Origin: an uncultured Actinomycetes bacterium
Lineage (GTDB): Bacteria; Actinomycetota; Actinomycetes; Nanopelagicales; Nanopelagicaceae
DNA: 61,933 bases
Direction of reading: 5' to 3'
Assembly: GCA_903899375.1 (NCBI GenBank)
Contig: CAIUIT010000082.1
Span: forward strand, 1 to 61,933
This document shows positions 1-10,808 of this stretch, in pieces; the first letter of the stretch is position 1; every line of letters starts with the position of its first letter. The notes under the pieces are model-generated. The model was not told where the DNA came from, made no database searches, and was given only the letters and a program-made list of their open reading frames with translations. Position numbers and translations under genes: made by a program.

Positions 1-1
1 A

Positions 2-562
2 TCAATACGTACAGCGATCGGTTACCTGGCCCGCTTCCCTTCCGCCCGCTTGAGGCTCTCTTTCGGTTCCCAGTTTTCACTCTCCATAGGTGCCTACACC
101 AGGAATTCCAAGCCACTCAAAGTGGGCATAGTTGAACAACAGTTGGTAGCCGGGATAGGCCCACATAAAGCATTTCCGTATTGGCGCAATCTCGATATTT
201 TGCGATCTGCGCACTTTGAGGGCTTTGATGAGCTCCTCCTGATTGACGACAAAGGAGTTGTTGGCGAAGGCGCTACATGTAATTACCTCTTCCGGATTGG
301 TGGAAATTGGTTCACGCCTGCTCTAAGTAGCGGCGTTCTTCCCGGGATTATGAGGGGGATCGCCCTTGATAAGGGTCTGGCTGTTGAACGAGAAATTACC
401 CGACTCGATCTAGCCGATGTGGAATCTATGGTCGCCCTATCGAGCCTGCGTATTTCCACTCCGGTCGAGATCTTGGGGGAGCGGAAATTGGTGGTAGGTC
501 TTGAAAGTGAATTGATCTACGAGGCATTATGGAGTGAGGCGCAATCAGATTCGGTAGGCTGA
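2..562 (+). CDS. Aminotransferase class IV (branched-chain aminotransferase / ADC lyase-like), 5'-truncated by window edge
   Basis: Frame is open from base 2; protein has class IV-like C-terminal pattern (…[38 protein letters not shown]…). Confidence 0.75.
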   Translation, partial: SIRTAIGYLARFPSARLRLSFGSQFSLSIGAYTRNSKPLKVGIVEQQLVAGIGPHKAFPYWRNLDILRSAHFEGFDELLLIDDKGVVGEGATCNYLFRIGGNWFTPALSSGVLPGIMRGIALDKGLAVEREITRLDLADVESMVALSSLRISTPVEILGERKLVVGLESELIYEALWSEAQSDSVG

Positions 563-566
563 GTCC

Positions 567-2555
567 ATGTCTTCACTCATTTCTATCACTGTAGATGGTG
601 TAACTCGAGAGATCGAGTCCGATCAACGACCGACCCAACTCTTCGCTGACCGTACCTCGGTTGTGGTTTGTCGGGTGAATGGGGAGTTACGAGATCTCTG
701 GACCGAACTTCGCGCTGGCGACACGGTTGAAGCTATTGAAATTGGATCACCCGAAGGGTTAGCCGTACTTCGCCACTCGACCGCCCACGTTTTAGCGCAG
801 GCTGTACAAGAGGTATTCCCAGAGACCAAACTCGGGATTGGACCTCCTATTAAGGATGGCTTCTACTATGACTTCGATCCTTTAAAACCTTTTACTCCTG
901 AAGATCTAGAAAAACTTGAATCTGCCATGCGCAAGATCGTCAAAGCTGGTCAGCGCTTTAGGCGTCGTGTAGTCACAGAGGCAGAGGCTCTTGCTGAACT
1001 TGCTAAAGAACCTTACAAGTGCGAACTCGTCGGACTCAAAAGTGGTGATGATGAATCATCCGTTGAAGTAGGCGGAAAAGAGCTAACCATCTATGACAAT
1101 CTCGGACGAGATGGCGCACCTGTGTGGAAAGATCTCTGCCGCGGCCCTCATCTGCCTTCGACGAAACACATTCCCGCATTTAAATTGATGCGATCTGCTG
1201 GTGCCTATTGGCGCGCATCAGAGAAGAACCCGATGCTGCAGCGCATTTACGGAACAGCGTGGCCTGCCCAAGAGCAGCTAGATGCATATCTCGAATTATT
1301 GATTGAAGCCGAGAAGCGCGATCATCGTCGCCTCGGTAGCGAGTTAGACCTTTTCTCATTTCCAGAAGAGATCGGATCTGGTCTAGCGGTCTTTCACCCC
1401 AAGGGCGGGATTATTCGCCGGGCGATGGAAGATTATTCTCGTCGTCGCCATGAAGAAGAGGGTTACCAGTTTGTTTATTCGCCTCACTTAACCAAAGCGA
1501 CGCTCTTTGAAACTTCCGGACACTTGGATTGGTACTCCGAAGGCATGTATCCGCCGATGGTCATGGATGAAGAGTTGCACGCTGACGGCACGGTAAAGCG
1601 TCAAGGGCAGAAGTACTACATGAAACCTATGAACTGCCCATTTCACAATTTGATATACAAGTCCAACAGTCGTTCCTACCGTGAACTCCCGCTTCGACTC
1701 TTCGAATTTGGAACGGTCTATCGCTATGAGAAATCTGGCGTAATCCACGGTCTGACCCGAGCCCGCGGCTTTACCCAAGACGATGCCCACATTTATTGCA
1801 CCAAAGATCAGATGATGGGAGAACTCGATTCCCTTCTCACATTCGTGCTGAATTTGTTGCGAGATTATGGTCTGAACGACTTTTACCTAGAGCTCTCTAC
1901 TCGCAACCCCCAAAAGTCTGTTGGATCTGATGAAGCGTGGGTTGAGGCAACTGAAGCACTGCGCCAAGCCGCCGAAAAGCAGAACCTCGATCTAGTGCTT
2001 GACCCTGAAGGCGCAGCCTTCTATGGTCCGAAGATTTCTGTGCAGGCAAAGGATGCGATCGGTCGCACTTGGCAAATGTCCACAATACAAGTCGATTTCC
2101 AACTTCCTCAAAGGTTCGATTTGGAATATCAATCCTCCGACGGATCACGCCAACAGCCGGTGATGATTCACCGGGCCCTCTTCGGCTCGATCGAACGATT
2201 CTTTGGCGTTCTTACAGAACATTACGCAGGAGCATTCCCTCCTTGGTTGGCGCCAGTTCAAGTCCGCGGAATTCCCGTGGCCGAAGCCTTTCTGCCTTAT
2301 CTTCAAGAGATAGCTGCATCGATGCGAAAAGCAGGAATACGTGTTGATGTCGACACATCTGATGATCGCATGCAGAAAAAGGTACGCAATGCGCAGTTAG
2401 AGAAGATCCCTTTCATGATGATTGCAGGGGAAGAAGATCAGAACAATGGAGCTATTTCCTTCCGTTATCGCAACGGTGATCAGAAAAACGGAATCTCCAT
2501 CGCTGATGCCATTGCTGAAATTTCAGCCGCCGTCTCTAACCGCATTCAGATTTAA
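567..2555 (+). CDS. thrS: Threonyl-tRNA synthetase
   Basis: 662 aa with TGS domain start, [23 protein letters not shown], class II motifs. Confidence 0.97.
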   Translation: MSSLISITVDGVTREIESDQRPTQLFADRTSVVVCRVNGELRDLWTELRAGDTVEAIEIGSPEGLAVLRHSTAHVLAQAVQEVFPETKLGIGPPIKDGFYYDFDPLKPFTPEDLEKLESAMRKIVKAGQRFRRRVVTEAEALAELAKEPYKCELVGLKSGDDESSVEVGGKELTIYDNLGRDGAPVWKDLCRGPHLPSTKHIPAFKLMRSAGAYWRASEKNPMLQRIYGTAWPAQEQLDAYLELLIEAEKRDHRRLGSELDLFSFPEEIGSGLAVFHPKGGIIRRAMEDYSRRRHEEEGYQFVYSPHLTKATLFETSGHLDWYSEGMYPPMVMDEELHADGTVKRQGQKYYMKPMNCPFHNLIYKSNSRSYRELPLRLFEFGTVYRYEKSGVIHGLTRARGFTQDDAHIYCTKDQMMGELDSLLTFVLNLLRDYGLNDFYLELSTRNPQKSVGSDEAWVEATEALRQAAEKQNLDLVLDPEGAAFYGPKISVQAKDAIGRTWQMSTIQVDFQLPQRFDLEYQSSDGSRQQPVMIHRALFGSIERFFGVLTEHYAGAFPPWLAPVQVRGIPVAEAFLPYLQEIAASMRKAGIRVDVDTSDDRMQKKVRNAQLEKIPFMMIAGEEDQNNGAISFRYRNGDQKNGISIADAIAEISAAVSNRIQI

Positions 2556-2560
2556 TTGCC

Positions 2561-3100
2561 ATGGATGAGCAAATAACTGGAGGGGCAGGAATGCCCGATT
2601 CGTGGTCCAGGCTATGGGCTCCACATCGCATCTCCTACCTCTCGGGCGAAAATCGACCTCTTCCAGGTAATGAAGTGCCCTGTCCGTTCTGCCGGATTCC
2701 AACGATGGACGATGTCGAAGCTTTGATCGTCGTGCGCGGAACCACGGCCTATGTGGTGATGAATCTTTACCCTTACAACGCAGGACACGTTTTAATCTGT
2801 GCCTATAGGCACGTTTCAGATCTGACAGAACTGACGGACCAAGAGCGCAACGAGATCTTTGCAATGTCTGCACATGCCATGAAGGTATTACGTAAAGTTG
2901 CGAATCCCTCTGGTTTTAATGTGGGGCTCAATCAAGGTTCGGTTTCCGGAGCAGGAATTCCAGGACACATCCATCAACACGTTGTACCTCGTTGGGGTGG
3001 CGATTCGAATTTCATGCCGGTCATTGGACAGACAAAGGTGATGCCCCAATTATTGCAAGAGACGCGAGATGCTTTAGCTAATAATTGGAACCTGATTTAA
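2561..3100 (+). CDS. HIT family protein (AP4A hydrolase/phosphorylase-like); start may be 2591
   Basis: HIT motif GHIHQHVVPRW; follows thrS and precedes pgsA as in other actinobacteria. Confidence 0.9.
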   Translation: MDEQITGGAGMPDSWSRLWAPHRISYLSGENRPLPGNEVPCPFCRIPTMDDVEALIVVRGTTAYVVMNLYPYNAGHVLICAYRHVSDLTELTDQERNEIFAMSAHAMKVLRKVANPSGFNVGLNQGSVSGAGIPGHIHQHVVPRWGGDSNFMPVIGQTKVMPQLLQETRDALANNWNLI

Positions 3101-3649
3101 GAATTCTATAATTTGATCTAAGCCGATTCTCGTTCCCTCGATCCAAGGAAGTGCGGGGAAGAGCAGGCCCGCGGCGAAGCTATCTTCACCGGCATCCTCG
3201 ATATCTTCCAGGTACTCGGCGCGGAACTGGGCGACAAGTTCAATGTGCTCGGGGTCTGCTGGGCGAAGAACTCTTGTCTCCCCGGAATAATCGATGACTT
3301 CAAGATTTTCTAAATGAATCAGTGCAGCGGGTGCTCCTTCATCACTATGCAGAACTAGATACGGAGTCACGACAGGATCGAGCATCTTGCTGGCAATCGC
3401 AGTCATATCTTCGAAGTCGATCTCGCTAGCTCCCAAGTCACAGATGATGACGAGAGAGGGAATATATAGCTCGCGAGCTAGCCGCCATCTTTCTAGGTCC
3501 GCTGAGACGATTCCATCGTTAGCGCTGACCAGGAAGAGAGCCAGGTCGCAAACTTCAAGTTCACTCGTGGCTACGCCCAATTCAACCGCCAACTGCGCCG
3601 ATTTGCCGCCCACGATCGCGATTTTATGAGTACTAATTAGGTCTGGCAC
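3074..3649 (-). CDS. Small protein resembling a degenerate EF-G G/G' domain (no recognisable P-loop or NKxD)
   Basis: GTG start; segment LALFLVSANDGIVSADLERWRLARELYIPSLVIICDL…PYLVLHSDEGAPAALIHLENLEVIDYSGE resembles EF-G G/G' order; 27 nt tail overlap with the HIT gene. Confidence 0.55.
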   Translation of the reverse strand: MPDLISTHKIAIVGGKSAQLAVELGVATSELEVCDLALFLVSANDGIVSADLERWRLARELYIPSLVIICDLGASEIDFEDMTAIASKMLDPVVTPYLVLHSDEGAPAALIHLENLEVIDYSGETRVLRPADPEHIELVAQFRAEYLEDIEDAGEDSFAAGLLFPALPWIEGTRIGLDQIIEFLNQVPIIS

Positions 3650-3673
3650 AGTATCCGAGCCTACGATGTAATC

Positions 3674-4276
3674 GTGATTTCGGCTTCGATCAAAGCACCC
3701 GTGACACGGGTTATAACCCCGTTCTGCGGATGGTTGCTGACCCGCGGCGTTACGGCAAATCTGCTCAGCGCGATCGGTGGCCTGGGAGCCAGCGTTAGTG
3801 CGCTCGTATTTTTCAGTAGAGGTAGTTATCTCTGGGGAACTGCGACCACGCTCTTCTTCGTACTCTTTGATCTCTTCGATGGAACTCTTGCTCGTTTGTC
3901 GGATTCGGGTGGATCGACCTGGGGAGCGCTCTTGGATTCCACGTTGGATCGTATTTCAGATGCTGCCGTGCTCGGTTCGATCGCCTACTTCCTAATGAAG
4001 AGTCACGATCGTTTAGTGCCAGTGTTGATCATTGCTCTTGTCGCTGGGGGGTTGGTTTCTTATATCAAAGCTCGGGCCGAAGGGTTGGGGATTGCATGTA
4101 ATGGCGGACTCGCCGAACGCACTGAAAGATTAATGATTATATTTCTCGCAACTTGGATTGCCGGCTTTGGTGTTCCGTATATTTTGGCGGTTGGCGTGTG
4201 GCTGCTTGCCGTTGCCAGTGTTTATACCATCGGGGAAAGATTGTTGATTGTCTATCGTGCAACGTTGAGTGCGTGA
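3674..4276 (+). CDS. pgsA: CDP-alcohol phosphatidyltransferase (phosphatidylinositol phosphate synthase-like)
   Basis: DLFDGTLARLSDSGGSTWGALLDSTLDR matches the DG(x)2AR(x)8G(x)3D(x)3D motif; PIM-cluster context. Confidence 0.88.
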   Translation: MISASIKAPVTRVITPFCGWLLTRGVTANLLSAIGGLGASVSALVFFSRGSYLWGTATTLFFVLFDLFDGTLARLSDSGGSTWGALLDSTLDRISDAAVLGSIAYFLMKSHDRLVPVLIIALVAGGLVSYIKARAEGLGIACNGGLAERTERLMIIFLATWIAGFGVPYILAVGVWLLAVASVYTIGERLLIVYRATLSA

Positions 4277-5160
4277 CGATGTCTTTCACATATCTTGCAT
4301 ATTTTTCGGCGTGGAAGTTTTTAGGGCTCATTTCAGAGCGCCGTGCCTATGCTCTTATGGATTGGATCGCAGACCAAATTACTAGACGAAATCCTGTGGC
4401 GGTCCAGCGACTGCGCTCTAATTATCTGCGAGTTCGTCCCGATTTAGTTGAACCAGAGCTAGAGGCAACAGTTAAGGCGGGGATGCGTTCCTATCTACGT
4501 TACTGGTGTGACACCTTCAGACTTCCGCTCTGGTCAAGCGAAGACATTGTCGGAAGTACTACGGTGATCAATGACCATTTGTTGCGCGATGCGCTGGCTG
4601 CCGGCAAGGGAGCCATCGTCTCATTACCGCATGCAGGCAACTGGGATCGTGCAGGCGCTTACTATTGTGAAACAGGCGCTCCAGTTGTGACCGTCGCCGA
4701 ACACCTTGAGCCAGAGCGATTGTTCAAGAAATTTTTGGCATATCGAGAGTCTCTCGGTATGGAAGTACTGGATGCCAGTGCTCGTTCGCTTGCATTACTA
4801 TCGCAAAGACTCCGCCAGGGACGACTGATTGCGCTCGTTGCAGATCGAGATCTTTCGCGGAACGGCGTGGATGTGACTTTCTTTGGACACCCAGCACGTA
4901 TGCCCGCTGGCCCAGCAGTCCTCTCTATCAAAACGGGTGCTCCACTTCTGACGGCATTCGTTAGGTATATCGATACTGGTATAGAAATTTACTTCGAACC
5001 TGCAATCCAAATTCCTAAGGGTGGATCCACCCAGGAAAAAGTTGCAAGCATGATTCAAGAGTCGGCAACTAGGCTTGAGGGCCATCTCATCAACCATCTG
5101 AGTGATTGGCACATGCTGCAGCGCATCTGGGTTGATGGCGATTTCAAGGAGCGTGATTGA
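4273..5160 (+). CDS. patA: Phosphatidylinositol mannoside acyltransferase (LpxL-like family); GTG 4273 or ATG 4279 start
   Basis: LPHAGNWDRAG (HX4D-like) and lysophospholipid acyltransferase pattern; between pgsA and pimA; ORF-track start 4153 is upstream of the likely start. Confidence 0.82.
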   Translation: MTMSFTYLAYFSAWKFLGLISERRAYALMDWIADQITRRNPVAVQRLRSNYLRVRPDLVEPELEATVKAGMRSYLRYWCDTFRLPLWSSEDIVGSTTVINDHLLRDALAAGKGAIVSLPHAGNWDRAGAYYCETGAPVVTVAEHLEPERLFKKFLAYRESLGMEVLDASARSLALLSQRLRQGRLIALVADRDLSRNGVDVTFFGHPARMPAGPAVLSIKTGAPLLTAFVRYIDTGIEIYFEPAIQIPKGGSTQEKVASMIQESATRLEGHLINHLSDWHMLQRIWVDGDFKERD

Positions 5161-6335
5161 TGAATAAGCCGCTGCGGATTGGAATGGTCTGCCCATATGG
5201 ATGGGACGTTCCCGGCGGAGTGCAGATGCACATCAGAGAGCTGGCAGAGCATTTTATTGAACAAGGCCATTACGTTTCAGTTATCGCTCCAGTAAGCGAT
5301 GAAGAGACAATCACCGATTCTTGGCTCGTCAATGCAGGACGACCCGTTCCCATTCCATTCAATGGTTCCGTTGCTCGGGTACTTTTCGGGCCTATTGCGG
5401 CCTCGCGGGTTCGGCAATGGATTGCGCAGGGAGATTTCGATGTGCTTCATATGCACGAACCTGGAATCCCATCCATTTCACTACTGGCATGCTGGGCAGC
5501 AGAGGGCGCGATGGTTGGAACATTCCACGCCTCAACTCCAAAGATGCGCGCGATCTCTTCAGTAGGTCCGCTGATCGAACCCATGATCGAAAAATTGAGT
5601 GCTCGAATTGCTGTCAGCGAAATGGCGCAAGCCACGTTAAACAATCTCTATGGAACAGAGGCAGTGGTGATTCCTAACGGGATCGACTATGCGCGTTTCA
5701 ACCTGGCAGGGGTGGGAAGAGTAAAAGAGATAGATACCCCTTTGCGTATCGGTTTTCTTGGCAGGTTTGAAGAGACTCGCAAGGGGCTTCCACTACTTTT
5801 AGAGGCGCTGCCAAAGATCCTGAAAGCGCTACCCGCGTTAGAGCTAGTCATTGCTGGTCCAGGAGATCCAGAGAAAGTCCTCTCAAAAATTGATTCGCAA
5901 GTTGCCAAGCACATCACTTTCTTGGGCAGACTCTCCGAGCCAGAGAAGGTGGAATTCTTCTCTGCTATTGATTTATATATCGCCCCAAATACAGGTGGCG
6001 AATCCTTTGGAATTATTCTCGCCGAAGCGATGGCTTCCGGGACTCCAGTTTTGGCGAGTGATATTCAGGCATTCGTTGATCTGCTGAGTCAAGGAGCAAG
6101 CGGCGTGAACTTCGTTTCGGAAGATTCCAATGATTTAGCTAAGAGAGTCATTGAATTACTCCGCGATTCTGCGCGATTGCATCAACTTTCTGAGAATGGT
6201 TTGCTTTCGGCGATTCGTTTCGACTGGGGGAGCGTCGCGTCCCAGATAATGAGCGTCTACGAAGTCGCAATGACGGGCCAAGGAAAAGTTGCTGTTGGCT
6301 CTGAAAATGCCAGTTATAAGAAGGGCAGGCCCTGA
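5157..6335 (+). CDS. pimA: GT4 glycosyltransferase, phosphatidylinositol mannosyltransferase
   Basis: MVCPYGWDVPGGVQMHIRELAE…, GGESFGIILAEAMASGTPVLAS; PIM-cluster context. Confidence 0.9.
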   Translation: MMNKPLRIGMVCPYGWDVPGGVQMHIRELAEHFIEQGHYVSVIAPVSDEETITDSWLVNAGRPVPIPFNGSVARVLFGPIAASRVRQWIAQGDFDVLHMHEPGIPSISLLACWAAEGAMVGTFHASTPKMRAISSVGPLIEPMIEKLSARIAVSEMAQATLNNLYGTEAVVIPNGIDYARFNLAGVGRVKEIDTPLRIGFLGRFEETRKGLPLLLEALPKILKALPALELVIAGPGDPEKVLSKIDSQVAKHITFLGRLSEPEKVEFFSAIDLYIAPNTGGESFGIILAEAMASGTPVLASDIQAFVDLLSQGASGVNFVSEDSNDLAKRVIELLRDSARLHQLSENGLLSAIRFDWGSVASQIMSVYEVAMTGQGKVAVGSENASYKKGRP

Positions 6336-6835
6336 TGACTCTTGTACTTGTCGCGTTCGTGGTTATTCTCTTTGGTTGGTATTTGTCGTTTTCTGCTTCT
6401 CGTCTAGATCGCTTGCATCACCGTGTTGAAACATCGTGGGAGCATCTCGATGCGCTTCTGCAGCGTCGAGCAGCCCTGGCCTTGGAAATTTCTCACCAGA
6501 CCGATCTCGACCCCGCCACAGATTTAATCCTCACCCAATCGGCCTATGTCAGTCGCGAGGAGGCGATCAGTAATAGAAATGATGCCGAACGTTCGCTCTC
6601 GCAATCTCTTAAATTTCTAAGAGAGTCAGCGGATAGTGGCGAGCTATCAATATTTCTTCCACTCCTATCCGAACTTACGACGCTGACAGAGAAGATCACA
6701 CTCGCTGTCGCTATTCATTTAGAAGCAGTCAATTCCGTGGCAAAATTACGTTCCCGTCCCATCTATCGGCTCTTTCATCTTGCCGGTAAGGCAAAGCTGC
6801 CAAAGATCTACTCATTCGAAGAGGATTCTCTGTGA
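6335..6835 (+). CDS. LemA-like small membrane protein
   Basis: One N-terminal TM segment followed by RLDRLHHRVETSWEHLDALLQRRAALALE, a LemA-like pattern. Confidence 0.5.
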   Translation: MTLVLVAFVVILFGWYLSFSASRLDRLHHRVETSWEHLDALLQRRAALALEISHQTDLDPATDLILTQSAYVSREEAISNRNDAERSLSQSLKFLRESADSGELSIFLPLLSELTTLTEKITLAVAIHLEAVNSVAKLRSRPIYRLFHLAGKAKLPKIYSFEEDSL

Positions 6836-7866
6836 TAAACCGTTGGACAAAATTTCTCACCGCCACCGTAGCAACAGCTTCTCTTCTCTTACTAACTAGC
6901 TGCGGCTCTTCCTCTACTAGTGCAACCAAATATCCAAAAGTCGTCTCTACCAATGCTTTGACGGGTTTGCCAGGAATCAACGGTCCGGTTCTTTTCGTCA
7001 AGATTGATGACACTCGACAGGCGCACCCGCAGATCGGCTTGGATAGCGCCGATGTGATTTACATTGAACAGGTAGAAGGCGGACTGACTCGATTGGCCGC
7101 TATTTTTAGCAATACCTTGCCTGCAAAGATTGGCCCGATCCGTTCGGCCCGAATAAGCGATATCGATCTCATGGCGAACTATGGTCGAGTTGGCATGGCC
7201 TATAGCGGTGCGCAATCTAAATTCTTACCAGTTTTACGTGCCTCCAATATCGAAGATATTGGTGCCGACACCGAGCCAGCATCCATTTACTCACGAGATC
7301 CTTCGCGCTCTGCTCCAACCGATATGGTTGTGGATCCCAAAGCGCTTCTCAATAAATCTATTAACGTGGAACACCGAAGCATCGTGACGGCAAAGTCGGT
7401 TGGCTGGAAATTCGGTCCGCTTCCCGTCGGGGGCCAAGTGATTAAGAGCGTCGAACTGAAGTGGCCTGCTGCTCGGTACAAAGCAGTCTGGTCATCTGGC
7501 ACACAGAAGTGGCAGATGTATTACAACGGAGCCCTGGATGTGGCCGCCGATGGCGCTCAACTTGGCTCTCCGACCCTTTTAATTCAAGAGGTCAGCATTA
7601 CTCCTTCGACTTACCACGATAAGTTGGGAAGTTATACACCTTTTAGCAACACCATCGGATCGGGTTCCGGCTTTCTCTTGCGCGATGGCCAGGAAATTCC
7701 TGTCTTCTGGAACCGAGTCAATGCCACCGAACCGACTACTTGGACGCTCAAGGATGGTTCGCCTGCATACCTACCCGTAGGCCAGGTCTGGATCGCCCTC
7801 ACCGACCAGCAGCCAGTATTCGTCCTTCCAGCGCTTAGTACTCCAACACCCTCCGCTTCAAAGTAG
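6832..7866 (+). CDS. DUF3048 (YerB-like) lipoprotein
   Basis: Lipobox LLTSCGSSS; NALTGLP..NGPVLFVKIDDTRQAHPQIGLDSADVIYIEQVEGGLTRLAAIF. Confidence 0.88.
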   Translation: MINRWTKFLTATVATASLLLLTSCGSSSTSATKYPKVVSTNALTGLPGINGPVLFVKIDDTRQAHPQIGLDSADVIYIEQVEGGLTRLAAIFSNTLPAKIGPIRSARISDIDLMANYGRVGMAYSGAQSKFLPVLRASNIEDIGADTEPASIYSRDPSRSAPTDMVVDPKALLNKSINVEHRSIVTAKSVGWKFGPLPVGGQVIKSVELKWPAARYKAVWSSGTQKWQMYYNGALDVAADGAQLGSPTLLIQEVSITPSTYHDKLGSYTPFSNTIGSGSGFLLRDGQEIPVFWNRVNATEPTTWTLKDGSPAYLPVGQVWIALTDQQPVFVLPALSTPTPSASK

Positions 7867-7929
7867 ACTTGAACTCTTGCCCCCAGGGGTAGCCGCCCAA
7901 GAGGGCAATAAAGCGTACGAGGAGATGAC

Positions 7930-8829
7930 ATGTCTGATAGCACCCAGAAGGTAACCGGTACTGGACGCGTAAAGCGCGGTATGGCAGAGATGCTTAAGGG
8001 CGGCGTCATCATGGACGTGGTCAATGTTGAACAGGCGAAGATTGCCGAAGATGCGGGCGCTGTCGCCGTCATGGCACTCGAGCGAGTTCCTGCAGATATT
8101 CGAGCACAAGGTGGCGTCGCACGCATGTCTGATCCTGACATGATCGAAAAGATTCAAGCAGCGGTCTCCATCCCAGTGATGGCTAAGGCTCGAATTGGCC
8201 ACTTTGTAGAAGCTCAGATCTTGCAGAGCCTGGGCGTCGATTACATCGATGAATCTGAAGTTTTGACTCCCGCTGACTACGAGAATCACATCGACAAGTG
8301 GAACTTCACTGTTCCCTTTGTTTGCGGTGCTACAAATCTAGGAGAGGCTCTACGTCGAATTAACGAAGGCGCTGCCATGATCCGCTCTAAGGGCGAAGCC
8401 GGAACTGGGGATGTTTCGAACGCAACAACTCACATGCGAAAGATCTCGCAAGAGATTCGTCGCCTCTCCAACATGCGCGAAGATGAACTGTATGTGGCCG
8501 CGAAGGAACTATCTGCTCCATACGACTTGGTAAAAGAAGTAGCTCAAAGCGGAAAGCTTCCAGTTGTGCTCTTCACCGCCGGTGGAATTGCAACGCCTGC
8601 TGACGCTGCGATGATGATGCAACTCGGAGCAGATGGAGTATTCGTAGGTTCTGGAATCTTTAAGTCGGGCAATCCAGCTGCACGAGCGAGCGCATGCGTG
8701 AAAGCAGTTACATATTTCACTGATGCAAAGGTTATTGCCGATGTATCTCGCGGACTCGGGGATGCTATGGTCGGCATCAACGTCGCTGATATTCCTGTTC
8801 CACATCGTTTGGCTGAGCGCGGCTGGTAA
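7930..8829 (+). CDS. pdxS: Pyridoxal 5'-phosphate synthase lyase subunit
   Basis: [63 protein letters not shown] upstream. Confidence 0.98.
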   Translation: MSDSTQKVTGTGRVKRGMAEMLKGGVIMDVVNVEQAKIAEDAGAVAVMALERVPADIRAQGGVARMSDPDMIEKIQAAVSIPVMAKARIGHFVEAQILQSLGVDYIDESEVLTPADYENHIDKWNFTVPFVCGATNLGEALRRINEGAAMIRSKGEAGTGDVSNATTHMRKISQEIRRLSNMREDELYVAAKELSAPYDLVKEVAQSGKLPVVLFTAGGIATPADAAMMMQLGADGVFVGSGIFKSGNPAARASACVKAVTYFTDAKVIADVSRGLGDAMVGINVADIPVPHRLAERGW

Positions 8830-8844
8830 GACCGCCCACTTTCT

Positions 8845-9444
8845 ATGTTGGTTGGAGTTTTAGCGCTGCAAGGGGATTTCCGAGAGCACCTTCTTGCCCT
8901 AGCGGAGTGTGGTGTTGATGCAGTAGCCGTCAAAACTCTGGAAGAAATTAATTCGATCGATGCCCTAGTACTCCCAGGGGGAGAATCGACAACGATCGCC
9001 AAGTTGGCTCGCACTTTTGGGCTCTTCGATCGCATCTCAGAGCGAATTCGCGCTGGGATGCCGACTTATGGTTCGTGCGCCGGAATGATTCTGCTGGCTG
9101 ATCGGATTGAAGGCGCTATGCATGGCCAAGAGAGCTTCGGTGGCATCGATATTACGGTTAGAAGGAATGCTTTTGGGCGTCAGGTGGACTCTTTTGAGGT
9201 CGATCTGAATATGGTTGGAATTACTGCCCCGCCGATACGCGCAATTTTTATCAGGGCTCCCTGGGTCGAAGCGGTCGGATCGGGTGTCGAAGTTTTGGCT
9301 TCCGTGGAAATTAATGGAGAATTGCACCCTGTTGCGGTCCGGCAAGGGAACTTGCTAGCGACTTCATTCCACCCGGAAATAACGGGAGATATGCGGGTTC
9401 ATCGATACTTTATCGAGAGCGTTTGCAAGACGGTTGTCGCGTAA
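8845..9444 (+). CDS. pdxT: Pyridoxal 5'-phosphate synthase glutaminase subunit
   Basis: [10 protein letters not shown]…[12 protein letters not shown]…[10 protein letters not shown]…SFHPE. Confidence 0.97.
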   Translation: MLVGVLALQGDFREHLLALAECGVDAVAVKTLEEINSIDALVLPGGESTTIAKLARTFGLFDRISERIRAGMPTYGSCAGMILLADRIEGAMHGQESFGGIDITVRRNAFGRQVDSFEVDLNMVGITAPPIRAIFIRAPWVEAVGSGVEVLASVEINGELHPVAVRQGNLLATSFHPEITGDMRVHRYFIESVCKTVVA

Positions 9445-9490
9445 CAATGCGCGGTGATCCATATTCGTGAGAGCAAGGTTGGTGAATTAA

Positions 9491-10246
9491 ATGTCAGGCC
9501 ATTCCAAGTGGGCAACGACAAAGCACAAGAAGGCGGTAATCGATTCCCGCCGTGCTAAGAATTTCGCAAAGCTTATTAAGTCGATTGAAATTGCGGCGCG
9601 CAATGGTGGACCTGATATCGATGGCAACCCAACTCTCTTTGATGCGATTGCTAAAGCCAAGAAGAACTCTATGCCTGCCGACAATATTGAACGTGCAGTA
9701 AAGCGCGGTGGAGGTTTGGAATCAGGTGGCGCTGATTGGCAGACAATTATGTATGAAGGTTATGCGCCGGGCGGCGTTGCTCTTATGATTGAGTGTCTTA
9801 CTGATAGTCGCAACCGTGCCGCCTCTGAAGTACGCGTGGCAGTGACACGGAACGGCGGAACGATGGCAGATCCAGGGTCCGTCTCTTACATGTTCAATCG
9901 CAAGGGCGTAGTTCTGGTAAATAAAGTTGCTGGGGTCACCGAAGATCGGATCTTAGAAGTAGTCCTCGATGCCGGCTGCGAAGAGGTAAACGATCTGGGA
10001 GATTCCTTCGAAATTGTTTCAGAGCCAAGCGATTTAGTGGCGGTTCGTACCGCCCTGCAAGGTGCTGGTCTGGATTATGAGTCAGCTGACACTTCCTTTC
10101 TTCCCACCCTCTCTGTGCCGCTCGATGCCGAAACGGCAACAAAAGTCTTCAACCTCATAGATGCTATTGAGGAGCTAGACGATGTACAGAATGTGTATGG
10201 CAACTTTGATGTGTCTGACGAGGTAATGGCTAGCCTCGGCGAATAG
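9491..10246 (+). CDS. YebC/PmpR family protein (transcription or translation factor)
   Basis: [42 protein letters not shown]…. Confidence 0.97.
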   Translation: MSGHSKWATTKHKKAVIDSRRAKNFAKLIKSIEIAARNGGPDIDGNPTLFDAIAKAKKNSMPADNIERAVKRGGGLESGGADWQTIMYEGYAPGGVALMIECLTDSRNRAASEVRVAVTRNGGTMADPGSVSYMFNRKGVVLVNKVAGVTEDRILEVVLDAGCEEVNDLGDSFEIVSEPSDLVAVRTALQGAGLDYESADTSFLPTLSVPLDAETATKVFNLIDAIEELDDVQNVYGNFDVSDEVMASLGE

Positions 10247-10256
10247 GCTTACCTGC

Positions 10257-10808
10257 ATGAGAGTGCTGGGGATCGATCCGGGTTTAACCCGCTGTGGCCT
10301 CGGCGTTGTCGAAAGTAATGGCTCTCAGATTCTCACCATGGTGGATGTAGGAATCATTCGCACTACTGTTGGCGCTCCATTAGAGGCACGATTAATGGAG
10401 CTGGAAGTACAGATTTCAGAGTGGATAATTCGAGCTCAACCAGATGTAATTGCCGTTGAAAGAGTCTTTTCGCAACTCAATGTTCGAACCGCTATGGCAA
10501 CCGGACAAGCCGCTGGGGTAGCGCTTCTACTAGCCGCAAAAGCTGGAATTCCAGTCGCGATGCACACCCCATCAGAGGTGAAGGCCGCAGTGACCGGTTC
10601 GGGTCGTGCGGACAAGAAGCAAGTTGCGATGATGGTTCAGAAATTGCTGCGCCTTGATTCGATTCCAAAACCCGTAGACAGTACCGATGCTCTCGCCCTT
10701 GCAATCTGCCACCATTGGCGCGGCGTCGGCGATTCCAAAATACAGATAGCTTTAGCTAACGAGAAAGAGCGATTACGTGCTCGCGAAGCGAAGGCGGCAA
10801 CGAAGTGA
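10257..10808 (+). CDS. ruvC: Holliday junction resolvase RuvC
   Basis: MRVLGIDPGLTRCGLGVV…AVERVFSQLNVRTAMATGQAAGV. Confidence 0.97.
   Translation: MRVLGIDPGLTRCGLGVVESNGSQILTMVDVGIIRTTVGAPLEARLMELEVQISEWIIRAQPDVIAVERVFSQLNVRTAMATGQAAGVALLLAAKAGIPVAMHTPSEVKAAVTGSGRADKKQVAMMVQKLLRLDSIPKPVDSTDALALAICHHWRGVGDSKIQIALANEKERLRAREAKAATK

Noticed and set aside
623-829. Many short ORFs antisense to or out of frame with core genes (for example 623-829, 1488-1790, 12734-13096, 28665-29312, 47253-47903)
   Set aside because: Each lies fully inside a well-recognised gene on another frame, shows no family resemblance, and has composition expected from the opposite strand of coding DNA.
7874-7903. CTCTTG…CAAGAG inverted repeat upstream of pdxS
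   Set aside because: Only 6 bp with an 18-nt loop and no T-tract; could be a weak structure but not supportable as a terminator or riboswitch.
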